Made by a program: the position numbers and the translations under genes. From Sciurus carolinensis (taxonomy: Eukaryota > Chordata > Mammalia > Rodentia > Sciuridae): a DNA stretch of 64,000 nucleotides. The stretch is from assembly GCF_902686445.1 (NCBI RefSeq), contig NC_062224.1, positions 50,343,156 to 50,407,155 on the forward strand. Reading direction: 5' to 3'. The notes below the pieces were generated by a model, which was given only the letters and a program-made list of their open reading frames with translations, searched no databases and was not told where the DNA came from. How positions within the stretch are numbered: the first letter of the stretch is position 1; every line of letters begins with the position of its first letter. Below, in pieces: positions 1 through 11,531 of the stretch.

Positions 1-87
1 TTATTTTATTTTCAGTGCTGGGGATTGAGCCCAGGTTATCACATGTTCTAGCCACATGCCCTAACTCTGAGCTACACCCTCAGGCCC
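1..87 (-). mobile_element. ID-type SINE (tRNA-derived), truncated by window edge
   Basis: This is the reverse complement of the squirrel ID core: 'gctggggattgagcccag' (B-box side) through 'gagctacaccctcaggccc' (A-box side). Confidence 0.75.
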
Positions 88-571
88 TCAAGTTTATATC
101 TGTTGCATGACTTTAGAAAGATGAATATGTGTTGAATCCATAGCTCCCCTAAGGCCGAAGATAAATATTATTAGCAAGCCCATTTTAAAGGTTACTTTGC
201 AAGCAGGTGCCTGGGTCTTGCTGGTGGAATTGGCTACTCTTTGGGGAACAGACCATTACAGAGTTTCAACTGGCAAATCTTTTTATCTGTCAACTCTAAG
301 GATAACTGTGGGTGAAACAGAGAATATTTTTTTTTCATGCTTTCATTCCCTTCAGATAACCCTAGTTTGAATTTTATTTCATTTATTAATTTTAACCTTG
401 GCCTATTTCTCTTAGGACTTCAAATTTTTCAAACATAGTGTTTCTTCTCTTGTTTTTATCCATTCCCAGTCCATGCTTCAAGCACAAAAGGTTCAGAGGC
501 AAAGAGATCTCATGTCAGGTGTTAGTCCAGCCCATGTAGAAACAGTGAGAACAAGACACACAAAGACCATC

Positions 572-785
572 ACAGAGCTTATGCTTATATTGCCAGGCCC
601 TGTTCTAAGTACTTTACATACACAAATTTATTTAATCCTCCTAACAACACTGGGAGGTAGGCAGTACTATCATCCCCATTTCCTAGAGGAAAAACAGACA
701 CACAGAGAGGTTAAGAAACTTGCCTGAAGTTGAACAGTTAGTAGGTGACAGAGAGGCAAAATTCAAACATAAGCAATCTGGCATT
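572..785 (-). mobile_element. MIR SINE
   Basis: The reverse-oriented MIR core is clear: 'ccaggccctgttctaagtac', 'tttaatcctcctaacaacac', 'gaggttaagaaacttgcc'. A short open frame that reads through it is not a gene. Confidence 0.85.
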
Positions 786-1449
786 GATCTATGCCCTTAG
801 CACAGGGCCATGAACAAAAACCATTGTTCAATATACAGGGAAATTTTAATTTTTTTTCTCTGTTCCCTACAAGTTTAGATAATTTTAGTCTAATAAACTG
901 GCAATAGACAGATGAACAGGAAGAAGACATACAAATTTTATTATGTACCCATACAAAGGAGATATGATCATACAGTGTGAAATTCAAAGGAGGGTTGGAT
1001 AGCTGAAGCTTACGTACTGCATGGAAAGAAATTTGGGGTTTCTGGAGGAAGGCGGCCACAGGTTAAGGGAGGGCCGGGAGGCAAGTCAGAGTTGCCATGT
1101 CATACACATTAGGTCTCAAGTAGCAGTCCACAGAATAGCTGGTAGCCTGGCGTAGACCGTCTGTGCCTGGAGAGATCTCTGACCTCTTTCTGTGATTTCT
1201 AGCCAGGAAAGGGAGTTTTAGCAACAAAGCCTCCCTTGGCATCTGCCATCCACCCCACTAATGCAGACAGATGAGAATTTCTTTTACAAATAGGCAGTTT
1301 TTCAGCCCTCTGCAGCTTCCCTGAATTGCCATTTCAAAACCTGTCAGAGAAATATATTTCAAGGTGGCACATTCTGGAGTCTGACGAGTGCTACCAAGAG
1401 AATGAATAGGATGCCGCTGCCGAGAGCGCCCAAAGGAGGCCACTGCCTA

Positions 1450-1840
1450 AGGAAGGTCATCCAGGAGGCTGAGACCTGGAGGATGACAAGGATCCAGTCG
1501 CGCATGCCTTGGGTGGGCAGAGCGGATGGACCTTCCCAGCAGGAGGATTAGGAAATGGGAAAGCCAAGAGAGGGCAACAGTGGTTCAAGGGCAAGGTAGC
1601 TTGTGTGACAGAGCAGTGGGGTTGAAGCTAATGGGTCAAGAGTGTCTGATCCTCGAACCCAGGGAAAAGATTAGCCTTTTTTTCTAAGAGCCAGGGAAGC
1701 CCCGAGAGGGCTTTAAGAATAGAAATTATAAAGGACCTGATCTAAGTTTTAGAATTGTTGCAACTGGTGTGGAACGTGCCTGTGAGAGACCCGATGGATG
1801 GGAGCTGCTCATGAGGCTGCTGGTGACATGGGTGACAGGT
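1450..1840 (+). mobile_element. Old L2-like repeat, diverged
   Basis: Text such as 'agccagggaagccccgagagggctttaa', followed by a block resembling 'gatctaagttttagaa...', matches the pattern of a widespread ancient mammalian LINE-like repeat. It is too diverged to assign to a subfamily by eye. Confidence 0.4.
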
Positions 1841-2232
1841 GATATGGACTGAAGCCGGGGAACAGCCATTACTCATTCAAGACCAAGCACTGTCGAATTA
1901 AGTCAGACAAGGGGCTGCTCTCCAGAAACTGTAAAGAGGGATCTGTGAGTTCAGGTTTGTTGATCAATGAACATAATGAATTAGAGAAAGGAAAGAAAAG
2001 AGAGACTTCTGTCCCTGCTTCTGGCATTGGGGTGAGTGCTGTTTGCTACAACAGGGTACGGTTTACAGCATATTGAAAACTCCAACAGCCAAGTCCCAGG
2101 TATGTGTAGATGGAGTCCAACTCCCCTAACGATGGGAACTAAATATTCAGAGAGAAATTTAATAGGTCTGGACATTTCCTCAGTGTTGTAATCAAAAATC
2201 AGAACTGGAAATAATCTGCCTCCAATGAAATA

Positions 2233-2308
2233 ATATTCCCATTTAGCATGTGTGAGGCCTTGTTTTCAATCTCCAGCACCAAAAGAAAAAAGAAAGAAAG
2301 AAATATAT
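2233..2308 (+). mobile_element. ID SINE fragment with purine tail
   Basis: It retains the part after the A box ('gcatgtgtgaggccttg', 'caatctccagcacc') followed by an AAAG-rich tail. The 5' half is missing or unrecognisable. Confidence 0.6.
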
Positions 2309-3633
2309 TCCCTGTGAGGGTCCCAGAACACAAGGAGATGGGCTTCAATGACATGTGAATGAATTAGGCTTTGCATTAGAACAATCCTTGAGCCCTCCAG
2401 AAGTACAGACAACTCCAATTCAAACCCAGCATCCATTAATTAGATTTAGATCATCGAGTCAAATCCCCAGTCTTGAGTGTGTGATCAGAACAGCCTGAAA
2501 CACGATCAGCCCTTAATGCTGGTGTTCATTTTTCTCCAATAGTGACTGTGCACAGTTTTCCTTTTATTGGTTTTGAGACTCCTTGAATTGTCAGGAATCT
2601 CACTAGTCATCTCTAGAATAGAATAGAATACAAGACCAGCGTCTGTAAAGGTTAATATCCAGTCATCCAAAAGATAGAATGTGAAGGATTTCTTTTCATG
2701 GTAATTTCTAAGTCCTCAGTGCCTGCCCATGTCCTGAGAATAAGGGTACTAGACCTACCAGAGACTCCTTCCGCATGATGGATTCAAAAACCTACCACAA
2801 GTCTGAAGTGTGGATTGGGCACATGCTGAGAATTCTTGAGACGAGGGGGTTCCCAGGAGAGATCTCACCCCTGAAACAGGTTGGCTTTTGCTAAGTGGGT
2901 GCCAGGATGCCTCCTTCCCCCTTTATTAAATGTGTTTAGACAATTCGTGAAAAAAACAAGTGTCTAAAGCAAATTGAGCTCCTCAAGCAATAAACATTTA
3001 GACATACAGTGTGAATTGCGTTATTGTTCTTGGTGGGGACCTAGCCAGAGTTCGTTTTTTCTTCTTCTGTTCAGAGAACGTGCTAGCCCCTTTCCCTCCC
3101 CCAGGTCTTTTGAAATGGAAGTCTCCCTTTCCCGGGCATGTTGCGAATCCTTGACAATAGCCCCATGACTAGGTTCTCCTGCAGCAACTTCCATTACCAA
3201 AGAGTTGAGGGGAGATTAAAATTCAAGACAACCGGACTAGATCGAGGGGTAAGGGCTGCGCCTTCAGCCAAGGGAGCCGCCTTCTCCGGGCTCGCAGGGT
3301 AGGCGCGGGCCCCGCACCGTGGATTTTGGTGGGGTGGCGTGGGGGAGGGGGGCTGAGGATCGGCGTCCTCAGCATCCCCGCGCGCTTCGGATGCGCGCAG
3401 CCTCTCTGGTCGGGAGCTAACTTTGTCTCGCCTGCGGGTGTAGCGGAGAGGAGCCGGGAGGCTGAGCCAACTCGGGGGCGACTTGGGCGTCCCCGGCTTG
3501 GCAAGGCGCGGGAGCGGGGGCGCTCATTGTTGTCCCGGGATCGGGCTGCGCTCGGAGGCCCTGCGGCGGGCGCGGTCCCTGTCTTGCGCACGACCTGGCG
3601 GCCCGCCGGCCTCGGCCGGGAGCGCAGGGCAGC

Positions 3634-3726
3634 ATGCGGCGGGCCGGGCGAGGGGCGGGCCGGCGGCTGTGCGCCCTGGCGCGCGGCCAGGCTCGGCGTG
3701 AGAGGCGCGAGCGGGCGATGGGCTGA
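3634..3726 (+). other. Upstream ORF in inferred 5' UTR (30 codons)
   Basis: The ATG at 3634 has A at -3 (agcATGc), and the frame ends at TGA 3724-3726. The peptide is arginine-rich, as expected from a GC-rich UTR. It matters only if transcription starts upstream of 3634. A shorter 9-codon ATG frame, 3391-3420, lies before it. Confidence 0.3.
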
Positions 3727-3762
3727 CCGAGGGCCCGCGGCGGGCGGCGGCGGGAGCTGGGG

Positions 3763-3845
3763 TGGCGGCGGGGGCGGGGACCGGGCGAGCCAGTACCGGC
3801 GGGGCGGCTGCGGGCGCCGTGGAGGAGGAGGAGGAGGAGGCGGCG
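3763..3845 (+). repeat. G-rich block and GAG triplet run in 5' UTR
   Basis: Closely spaced runs of three or more G (3766-3786) are followed by about seven GAG/GGA triplets (3818-3842). The block lies in the inferred 5' UTR and could form a G-quadruplex in DNA or RNA. The triplet run is likely to be length-polymorphic. Confidence 0.6.
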
Positions 3846-3894
3846 CCGGGCGCGGAGGCCGCCTGGTAGGCCAAGGGCCTGCGCCCCGGGGCGA

Positions 3895-3969
3895 ATGGGA
3901 CGCCGGTTTCCGTGGACTAGCGGCTTCCGACCCGAAGTTCCTCGGCTCCCTTGGAAGCGCAAAAAATAA
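3895..3969 (+). other. Upstream ORF ending one codon before the FRMD4A start
   Basis: A 24-codon ATG-initiated frame (MGRRFPWTSGF...WKRKK) ends with TAA at 3967-3969. After splicing at 3972 only AAG separates this stop from the FRMD4A ATG, in the same frame. The context is moderate (C at -3, G at +4). Such an arrangement would be expected to limit or couple initiation at the main start. Translation is not shown by the sequence. Confidence 0.45.
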
Positions 3970-6474
3970 AAGGTAATGTGTCTTTGTTTCCCAGTCGCGA
4001 TGGCAGGGGGGCGATTGATTATGCAGCACTTCTCTTTCCATTTTTTTCATTCTGGGGCTGGGCCACAGGGACGTGCCACTTCTCTACTGGGGGTTTAGTG
4101 TCTTTTATTTCATGTATGTTACATTTTTAAAATGCAAGCCCCACGTGGGGCACATACTATACTCAGTTCTGCTGCCCTTACCCCCTACGCTCACAGTTTC
4201 CTTTGGCACCGCAGTCCCACACTATCTGATTTTAACAAGGTAGAAAAGAAAAGATATTGCTGTAAGCAGATCTAGGTGGGATTTTTTTTTTTTTTTTAAA
4301 GCACCGCATTTTCAGGACATGACAGGGGACTCTTGTCCTTTGGGTGCCGGGGAGAACGCTTTAGACAAGGTGATTCAGAGGCCGGCATCTGAGCATGGAC
4401 TGGGGAGTCTGTTAAGATGGACTGTTCTTTTCCATTCCAGATGGCTGCAGCAAGTTTGATGCAGAGAAAACCGGGAACTGGGAAGGGGAGGAGAACAGGC
4501 GGGAATCCCCTTTAGTACCTGTTCATTCAGAAATGGCTCATGGCAGTGCTTCAGTATTGTAGGCAGCCGCCCAGATGTTGGTGCACATTGAATTCAGAAA
4601 AGATTACCCAGTCCTGCACTTTAAAAGCTGTGGGGGCTGCCTGTGTGTAACCCAGCAACTCGGTGCCATTCTCCAATCCCTTGTAGCAGAGTAACTGCTC
4701 GCTGAATTCAGACAAATTATGCAGAATTTCTAAGGGATGGCTGTTCTAATAATAGCTCTGGTGGTGGCTCCTTAATAGACACCCTCGTTTCTGAATGATG
4801 CAGCCATGCCAGCCACCCGGGAAGCTAGCTAGCTGAGAGACAAGATCCAATGCCGGTAAAGGACTCCCTGACCCCACCATGAATGGATGAGGCTCTGCCT
4901 CCCCTATGAATGGAACATCCCAACAGAGGCTGAGGCTGCCGTTTCAGGCTAATTTCAGTTTGAATCCTCACAGATTCTGATGAGAGGTATTCTCAGAAAA
5001 TCCGGATAGGCACATTTCTAAATCTGAGCAGGTCCATATTCAATTTTGGATTGACATCTACATTTACCTGGTTGAGTGTTCAACTGCCCCTTACTCCTTC
5101 CACCTCAGCATCCGTAAGTCCCCTTTCCAAACCTGTGATTGATATGTGGGAAAGCACCAGTCAGAGAGCTCTGTTCAAACTGCTGACTTCATGCAGGGCA
5201 GCCACCACAGTCTGGGGAAAGTACCTCACGAGTTGGATGCAATAATCTGTCCCTTAGACTTCATGGAATTTAACTTTGTACAGCATCCCCAAAATGTGCA
5301 GCAAAATGCTTTTAGGGGGAGGGTATGCAGGAAAGGGAACACATTTCATTGTTTTGTTTCTAGTCCTTAAATTGCATCAAGCCCATTCATAGTGTTTGGC
5401 CCCAAAAGACCACACAGAGCCTCAGATCAGCAGAAATCTGGTTTTGATTCTAAAGTGTTACTTGTCTTCTGCAACCTCAAGTGTCAGATGAACCAACTTG
5501 GACATTGTCTTCTGTTGGCAGAGGGATCTATTCTGCTGCCAGTGAAGTTTAGGTTTGTCTAAAGCACAAGAAGAATGAGGGTCCTGAGGCAATTAGATTA
5601 GAATCCATTTAATTCTCAGAGGTTCCATAGATACAATTAACTTAATTGGGGGCAATACTTGGACGTGCTTTGAAACCCACATTAAATTGTCCAGCCAATG
5701 AATAGAAAGTTGTGCCCATGTAACTTGGAAAGAAGTGCAAAGTTGTGTGTAACCTTTTATAAAAAAACAATCAAACAACAAAAAACAACAAAAACCAATA
5801 CCTCTTCTTGCATAAAAGGGGATACTTTTAGTAGGAATGAGGATCAGAAAATCTGTCCACCCTCTTTTGTTCTGATCAAGTGTGATTTGCTCTGCTATTG
5901 CTGTATTCTTTTTGGCATTTGTCCTGAACTAATTTTATTAATAAGACTTGTTATTTATGGCCCAGAGCCTCTTTGTAATTTGTAGACATGGTTGCCAAGT
6001 CCCTTGATAGCCTGGCAGGTGGGTTACTGCCCTTTGTATGATCTTGTCATTGGGGAAACTGAGACCCCTTGAGGTTCAGTGAGTTGCTGATTTCCTAATT
6101 CAGGAGAAAGACATCCCAGATGTATACAGTGTCATTTTAATTGTCATGGCAAAGTTACAGCCTGAGATCAAAGAAAAAGATAAAAAATGAGTTCTTGCTT
6201 GGGTGCTGAAACTTGGACAAAATCTTTGTGGAATAGATATGCAATAGTTACCAAAGAAAGGTCTCTAGAATCAACCTTATTGAATGGATGAAAGCAGTGA
6301 GGTTAGTTTGTGATAGAGAGTAAAAAAATGGAAAGTTCAGGAAATCTATTGAGGGAATTTGGTAGGCTACTTTAGTCTTTAACTAAGTAAGTGGGATGGA
6401 GGTAAGACCACCTTCAAAGATCATTATTGACTTTACTACAAAAAAATACCACTTGTACTCACATTGTTTATGCT

Positions 6475-6514
6475 CGTGTGTGTGTGTATGTGTGTTTGTG
6501 TGTGTGCGTGTTGT
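6475..6514 (+). repeat. (TG)n microsatellite, interrupted
   Basis: About 40 bp of TG dinucleotides with a few A, T and C interruptions. Confidence 0.9.
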
Positions 6515-7452
6515 GCAGAATGCTTATAGTTCTCTTCACATGCATCCTGCAAGCCATATTCTCATCCCTTAAATATACCTACTTATCCCTTATTGCATTT
6601 AACCTGATGACAGAAAAGGTGATGAGGTAATTTACACTTTAAACCTTTGTCCTAAGATATTATTGCCTAAATAAATATGTCTTCAAAAATAAAAGACAAA
6701 TATAATTTCTGGAGAAATTCTAGTTAAATAATTCTAAGTGAGAAATAGGCATGCTAATAGCTAACTAGCTTTTGAAAATTATTTTAAGCAACATTGTACA
6801 CTGAATCAGAATGTCTAAGTCTGACTTCATAACTGGCTTTAATCCTTCTCTTTTCCTTTTTTTTTAATAGTATCAGATGTGTCAGTAAAATTTGTGGTAG
6901 AAATTCTCTTTTTAGGTTTATTGGTTGTGCAAATAATCTAGCATCTCCACTAGAAGTGATTTCTGGAACCTTCCAAGGATTATTCAATCTAAATGCTAAA
7001 AACTATATTCCTGTTGACCTAAAGGAGCAAAAGGGGAGCTCCCTGACCTTGCCAGGCCCCTCAGGTAACTCAAACCCACACTCCCTTGTAATCCCCCCAG
7101 GGTCTTCCTCCTGCGTTCATCCTTTTCTCCCTCCACCTTGCCCATAGCTAAATCTGCACTATCCACTGCTCTCTGAAAATGTCATGAAAGGAACAAAAGA
7201 AGATGCTAGTTGTCTCTGGAAAGGGAGGCATTGCATTGAGAAAAGCAAAAGAAGGAATCATTCCATCTGATGTGTAGGATGTGCAGTTACACAAACTTTT
7301 TCTACTGTAAGCAAAATCAAAAAGTCTTAGGAAATTTGGGGAAAGTGACTACTGAAAATCTGACCTGCTGGGGAAGGGCAGATATTTGGGTCTTTACCTT
7401 ATAGTGTTCATTCTAACTGCTGTCAGACTGAAGAACATTGGTAGTGCTTTAC

Positions 7453-7486
7453 TGTTTTTTGTTTTGTTTTGTTTTGTGTGTTTTGC
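7453..7486 (+). repeat. (TTTTG)n simple repeat
   Basis: A pentanucleotide run, possibly the remnant of a minus-strand SINE poly-A tail. No SINE body is recognisable to its right. Confidence 0.8.
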
Positions 7487-8215
7487 TTTCCCCAGCATGG
7501 TTCATCCCAAGACCCCAGTATAGTGGCCCTGGGAGCTCTACACTTCAGAGTCACTATTGCACACAAAGTCCAGATGGCCCCACTGCTCTTTTCTGCAACA
7601 AGTTTTCTGAATCAGCATAAATCCAGCTTATTGAAAACTCTCTCCACAGCAATTTCCTTTGAGTTCCCTAAACCATCAGCTGCACCCAGTCCTCTGTCCC
7701 ACAGGATCAGCATGTCTTTCTTTTGCAAGAAGTAACATAGACATACCCTGATATTGAGGGTGTGTAGCTCCACCACTAGTAGCATTGTCCTAGACGTACG
7801 GATTCTGGGTGCCTGTCATCTCCTAGAGGTGGTGATCAGAGCTGTTACTATGGTTTAGTAAATTGCACTGAGGTTTGTTTTGGGTGCTGATGAGTGTGTG
7901 TGTTTTCAATTCTTAATTGTGTCCATGAAAACCAAGTATCGCCCCACTCCAAAGAGAAATACCCTTTTCTTTGCAGATGGAAATTACTGCTAGGCATGAA
8001 AACTATGGTTTTTGGATAGTAATACAGGAATAGGAGGGATCTGGTTCAGTTCAGTGTTCTTAATACTACCAAAGAATCAAAAGGTGAGCTGGTGACCTCT
8101 CTCTGGACGGAATGAGTAATATCCCCCCAGCCACATGAACCTGACTGACTAATTCAGAGATGTTGCTTGAAGGACCTAGCTGGCTAGGCAGCGTGGTCTC
8201 CTTCATGTGCAACAT

Positions 8216-8244
8216 TTTGTTTTTTTGTTTGTTTGTTTGTTTTA
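8216..8244 (+). repeat. (TTTG)n simple repeat
   Basis: Four to five TTTG units after a T run. Confidence 0.85.
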
Positions 8245-9671
8245 AAAGTGGAACTCCAGCCATTCCATGGTGCAGTATAAGAAGAAACTTATTATCCATG
8301 CTCAAGGGCATTGAGACGTGCATACCCTCTGACCTCGACTCTGACCACATTCACGTGCTTCTTCTTGTTCTTCTCATTAGTGATTATATGACAACCTAGA
8401 GCAACAGCATACTCTTTTTTCCTATTGTCCATGGCAATATTGCAAATATCTTGTTCACATAATGCTCACTACATTTAACCCACTGCTTGTGATGAGCGCT
8501 CTATAGCACACTGCTGTGCAAATTCATCATACCCTCCAATACTGATCTGTGTAGGCTCCTTTAGAAACCTGGAAAACTGGAAAACTCAGGGATCTTAAGG
8601 AAAATATAGTTTGTTAGGTTCTCCTGTGTCTAACCCATTCTCTATTTGCACTGTGTCGTGGCCCCTCTTTCTCAGCAATTTATTGTGAACCTCAGGGCCA
8701 GGTACTGATGAAAAACAATGAAACTTTTTAACATTGTTTTTCACTTTAGATTAGCCAGAATCTATGTCTCCAAACTTAAGACTATAACTCCACAATTTCC
8801 ATCAGAATTAGCCTGTTCTGGTGTTGCCATATTCTTTTGTGGGGCTCCTGCCTTTCTTTGTCCTTGCTGTTTGAGGAATGCATGAAAAAGTGGCGTGTAA
8901 TGGGGAATTAGATTGATAATGCATGACAGCGAATGGAAGTAATATTCAGAGAGTTGCCAAGCTGTGCCATTCATAACCATAAAATGCACAATTACGCTCT
9001 CACCAAATGCCTGGGAAGAAGTATATAGACGTGACAAACCCAAACTAGGAACCCAAATAGTGTGGAGCCATCTGGAGCTGGGTGACACGCCTACAAATAG
9101 CTAGGGAGGACAGCACTGGCTTTCCCATTTCCTGGCTCCTTCTGGCTACCCCCAATAACTATCCAATATTTATTTCTGTGTTGCTCAGAGAAAAAGCAGA
9201 AAAGAGAGGAGGGTGGTGAGGACATGAAGCAGACATGGAGCGAGCACAGTGGAGTACAGTGTTCTGCCTTCTCAATCCCCTTTTATTGGGCTGGTTGAGT
9301 GTTTTGTAACAGAAGAACTATAGAGTGACCAGTAGCACAGATGTCGCCTGCAGGTCTTGGCAGGAGGGAAGAGACATGTGCAGAAGGCGATAGTTGCAAG
9401 GGCTGCAACACCAGTTGGGAGGGCTGCATGGTGCATTGAATGCTTGGTGCAGCCTGCAAAGCATGCACATGTGTGATTTGGAGATTGTTAAATATTTTAG
9501 GTAGAGCATTTTAGGAATGAAAGGGTTGAATAAGTCATTTTTGCAAATCAATAAGAGCTTATAGTCATCAAGGGCCCTTGCCAGGGTCTCAGTACTGTGC
9601 CAGGGCTGGAGTTCCCACCTCAGGACATGGATTTACACCATGCGTCATGGTATGGCAAACACAGAGCAGAC

Positions 9672-9815
9672 CGTGATGTCATCTGCCCTGGGTTTGAGCC
9701 TCTAGCCAACTCTGCTACTTTCTAGTTATGAGGTATTGGGTGAATTACTGAATCTCCCTGAGACTAGATTGTTTTATTTATAAAGAAAAGTTACACTCAG
9801 AGGATCAAATGAGAT
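9672..9815 (+). mobile_element. MIR SINE
   Basis: Sense-oriented MIR: 'ctgggtttgagcctctagcc', 'gaattactgaatctccctga', 'caaatgagataaaatcc'. Confidence 0.75.
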
Positions 9816-10015
9816 AAAATCCTAACATTCAAAAAATATGGAAGACTCTTAGAATAAGAAATTTTGTCTTTGTCTTCTGCTCTCCTCCACTTGGAAGGCT
9901 AACTTTGAGAGGATTTATGTCACAGTGGGTGTTAAAAAGACAACTGATTGTAGAAGTGGAGATATTACTGATTATGTACCTTTTCTCTATAAAATTTCAG
10001 TATTCTAAGTGCACA

Positions 10016-10170
10016 TTGTGCTGTTTTTCATACAGAGATCTCCAACTTTCAACTTGTAAAAATATCCAAATACTCAGAATAATATCCCAAAACACAGTCC
10101 TGTATTTCTCATGTAGCTTGATTCTTCTTTTCTTCTTGCCACTAACCACACTACTAATGCACATTGTCAC
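10016..10170 (+). repeat. Dispersed direct repeat, copy 1
   Basis: It is similar (about 80% by eye) to 11376-11531 in the same orientation. Shared text includes 'cagagatct', 'atactcaga', 'gattcttcttttcttcttgc' and 'accacact'. I do not recognise the family. Confidence 0.7.
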
Positions 10171-10230
10171 TTACAGTACTGAAATTTTATAGGGAAAAGG
10201 TACATAGGGGAACAGATTTTAGCTCTAACA

Positions 10231-10275
10231 TTTCATAAATGTTACCCATTTATGATGTTTCATAAATGTTACCCA
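10231..10275 (+). repeat. 18-bp perfect direct duplication
   Basis: 'tttcataaatgttaccca' occurs at 10231-10248 and again at 10258-10275. Both copies are enclosed by 'agctctaa' words (10221 and 10277). Confidence 0.9.
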
Positions 10276-11375
10276 GAGCTCTAAACACGGCTCTGCGGGT
10301 GAAGACATGACCTTGGCAATCATTACCAGGAACAGGGAAAGTTCATGAAGATCACTAGGTGGTAGAATGGAGCAGCATCTCTGCGGTGAGGAAGGGATGA
10401 GAGTGAATAACCAAGCAGTGACGAGGGAGCCCAAGGGTGCTTTTGCTGCTTCCAGGTCTCCAGTGAGTCCAGGAGCATGAAGATGGGGGACTGGGAAAAG
10501 AAGAAAGATGATTTTGCCTTTGTACTAATGGATTATATTAAGCTACCTTTCTAAAATTCCTCAAAAATGATTGGAAAGCTTTTAGGGCTTTTACCTTAAA
10601 GAAAAAAATTCCAGAGTATAAATGAGAATTACAAAATGTGCAGAGTACAAATAAGATTATGTCCCATTTAGTAGTAGTGCCATCCTTTTCATAGCACCAA
10701 AGGCAAAAATCCAATCACTGCATAATAGTCTTTGGTTACTTCCCATTCATTGCCATTAATTAGGAACATAGTCAACTCCTGTATATTATGGTTTTTCACG
10801 AATAATTAATGCAGTGAGTTAACAGCAGAAATCAGCCTACATTCTGAGAGTACTGGATGCTTGTTGAAGTTTTTTTTTTCTTCTTCTTTTTTTCCCATTG
10901 CACCAACCACTCAACCACATTGTAAATACAGGGGTAGTTTCCTGGTAATATGGGAAATCAACATACAATTTGCATAATATTCAATAAAATTATTTAAGCA
11001 CTTAACCTTCTAAGTGTTATGTAAAATAAATCAGAATGAGAGATGATCTGTCTTCTGGTGACTGATTAAATGGACACACATGGGTAGCAGAATGAAAACA
11101 TTAAACAAATGTCCAAACAGGGGAAGTATTTATAGAACATTATATCTGCATCCAAGACTAGGATATATTTTAGGTGAACCCTTAGGGACAGCTTATGGCC
11201 ATCTTTTGCCTAGACAGGGTGGAGTGTGTCTGTCATTTTATGGAAAAATTATAAGCTGGTATTTGTTTGTGGTTCCTTCCTTTCTTTATTGTGGAAAATA
11301 TGGTTTTTGTAGTCCACAACAATTTAGTTTGTCTCCCTTCCTGTTCCTAAGGTTGTAACTCAGTCGATAGAGATT

Positions 11376-11531
11376 TTGTGCTATTTTTGATGCAGAGATC
11401 TACAACTTCCAACTTGGAAAGATACCCAATACTCAGAGAATGATATCCCCAAACAGTCTTTGTTTCTCATGGAGCTCGATTCTTCTTTTCTTCTTGCCAG
11501 TAGAACTGACCACACTGCTAGAGAACCTCAC
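11376..11531 (+). repeat. Dispersed direct repeat, copy 2
   Basis: This is the partner of 10016-10170. To its right, 'ttttattgcagcttta' (reverse: an AATAAA polyadenylation word) hints that this copy may be part of a minus-strand LTR, but this is not certain. Confidence 0.65.

Larger units (their letters stand above)
1..3239. other. 5' flank of the CpG island, no gene seen
   Basis: The stretch holds a minus-strand ID SINE at the window edge, a MIR, an old L2-like segment and an ID fragment (listed separately). Nothing protein-like was seen between them. About 2310-3240 shows no repeat I can name. Confidence 0.7.
3300..3972 (+). other. FRMD4A: Inferred untranslated first exon of FRMD4A (5' end approximate)
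   Basis: The right edge is a splice donor, AAG|GTAATG, at 3972/3973, directly after the CpG-rich block. The left edge is not visible because there is no TATA box and transcription start is probably dispersed, so 3300 is a rough value. Splicing to the acceptor at 28844 gives TAA-AAG-ATG, so the frame is closed immediately upstream of the FRMD4A ATG and that ATG must be the initiator for this transcript. The junction gives an A at -3 and an A at +4, a good initiation context. Three ATGs lie in the exon (3391, 3634, 3895), all followed by stops before the junction. Linkage to the coding exon is inference from order, strand, splice signals and frame. The CpG island could instead belong to an unrelated non-coding transcript. 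Confidence 0.55.
3240..3990 (+). promoter_or_regulatory. FRMD4A: CpG-island promoter
   Basis: About 750 bp of very high G+C with abundant undepleted CpG stands out sharply from the AT-rich, CpG-poor DNA on both sides. It contains GC boxes (ggggcggg near 3651 and 3770), an NRF1-like tgcgcgca (3391-3399), CGG and GAG triplet runs, and no TATA box. This is the form of a housekeeping or developmental mammalian promoter. A donor splice site at 3973 on the plus strand suggests transcription to the right. The open frames on both strands reflect GC-richness and are not evidence for protein. Confidence 0.8.

Noticed and set aside
3223..4050. Long open frames on both strands across the CpG island (up to 275 codons)
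   Set aside because: They overlap each other on opposite strands, are low-complexity Pro/Ala/Arg/Gly text, and result from few stop codons in GC-rich DNA. The splice donor and in-frame TAA favour a non-coding exon.
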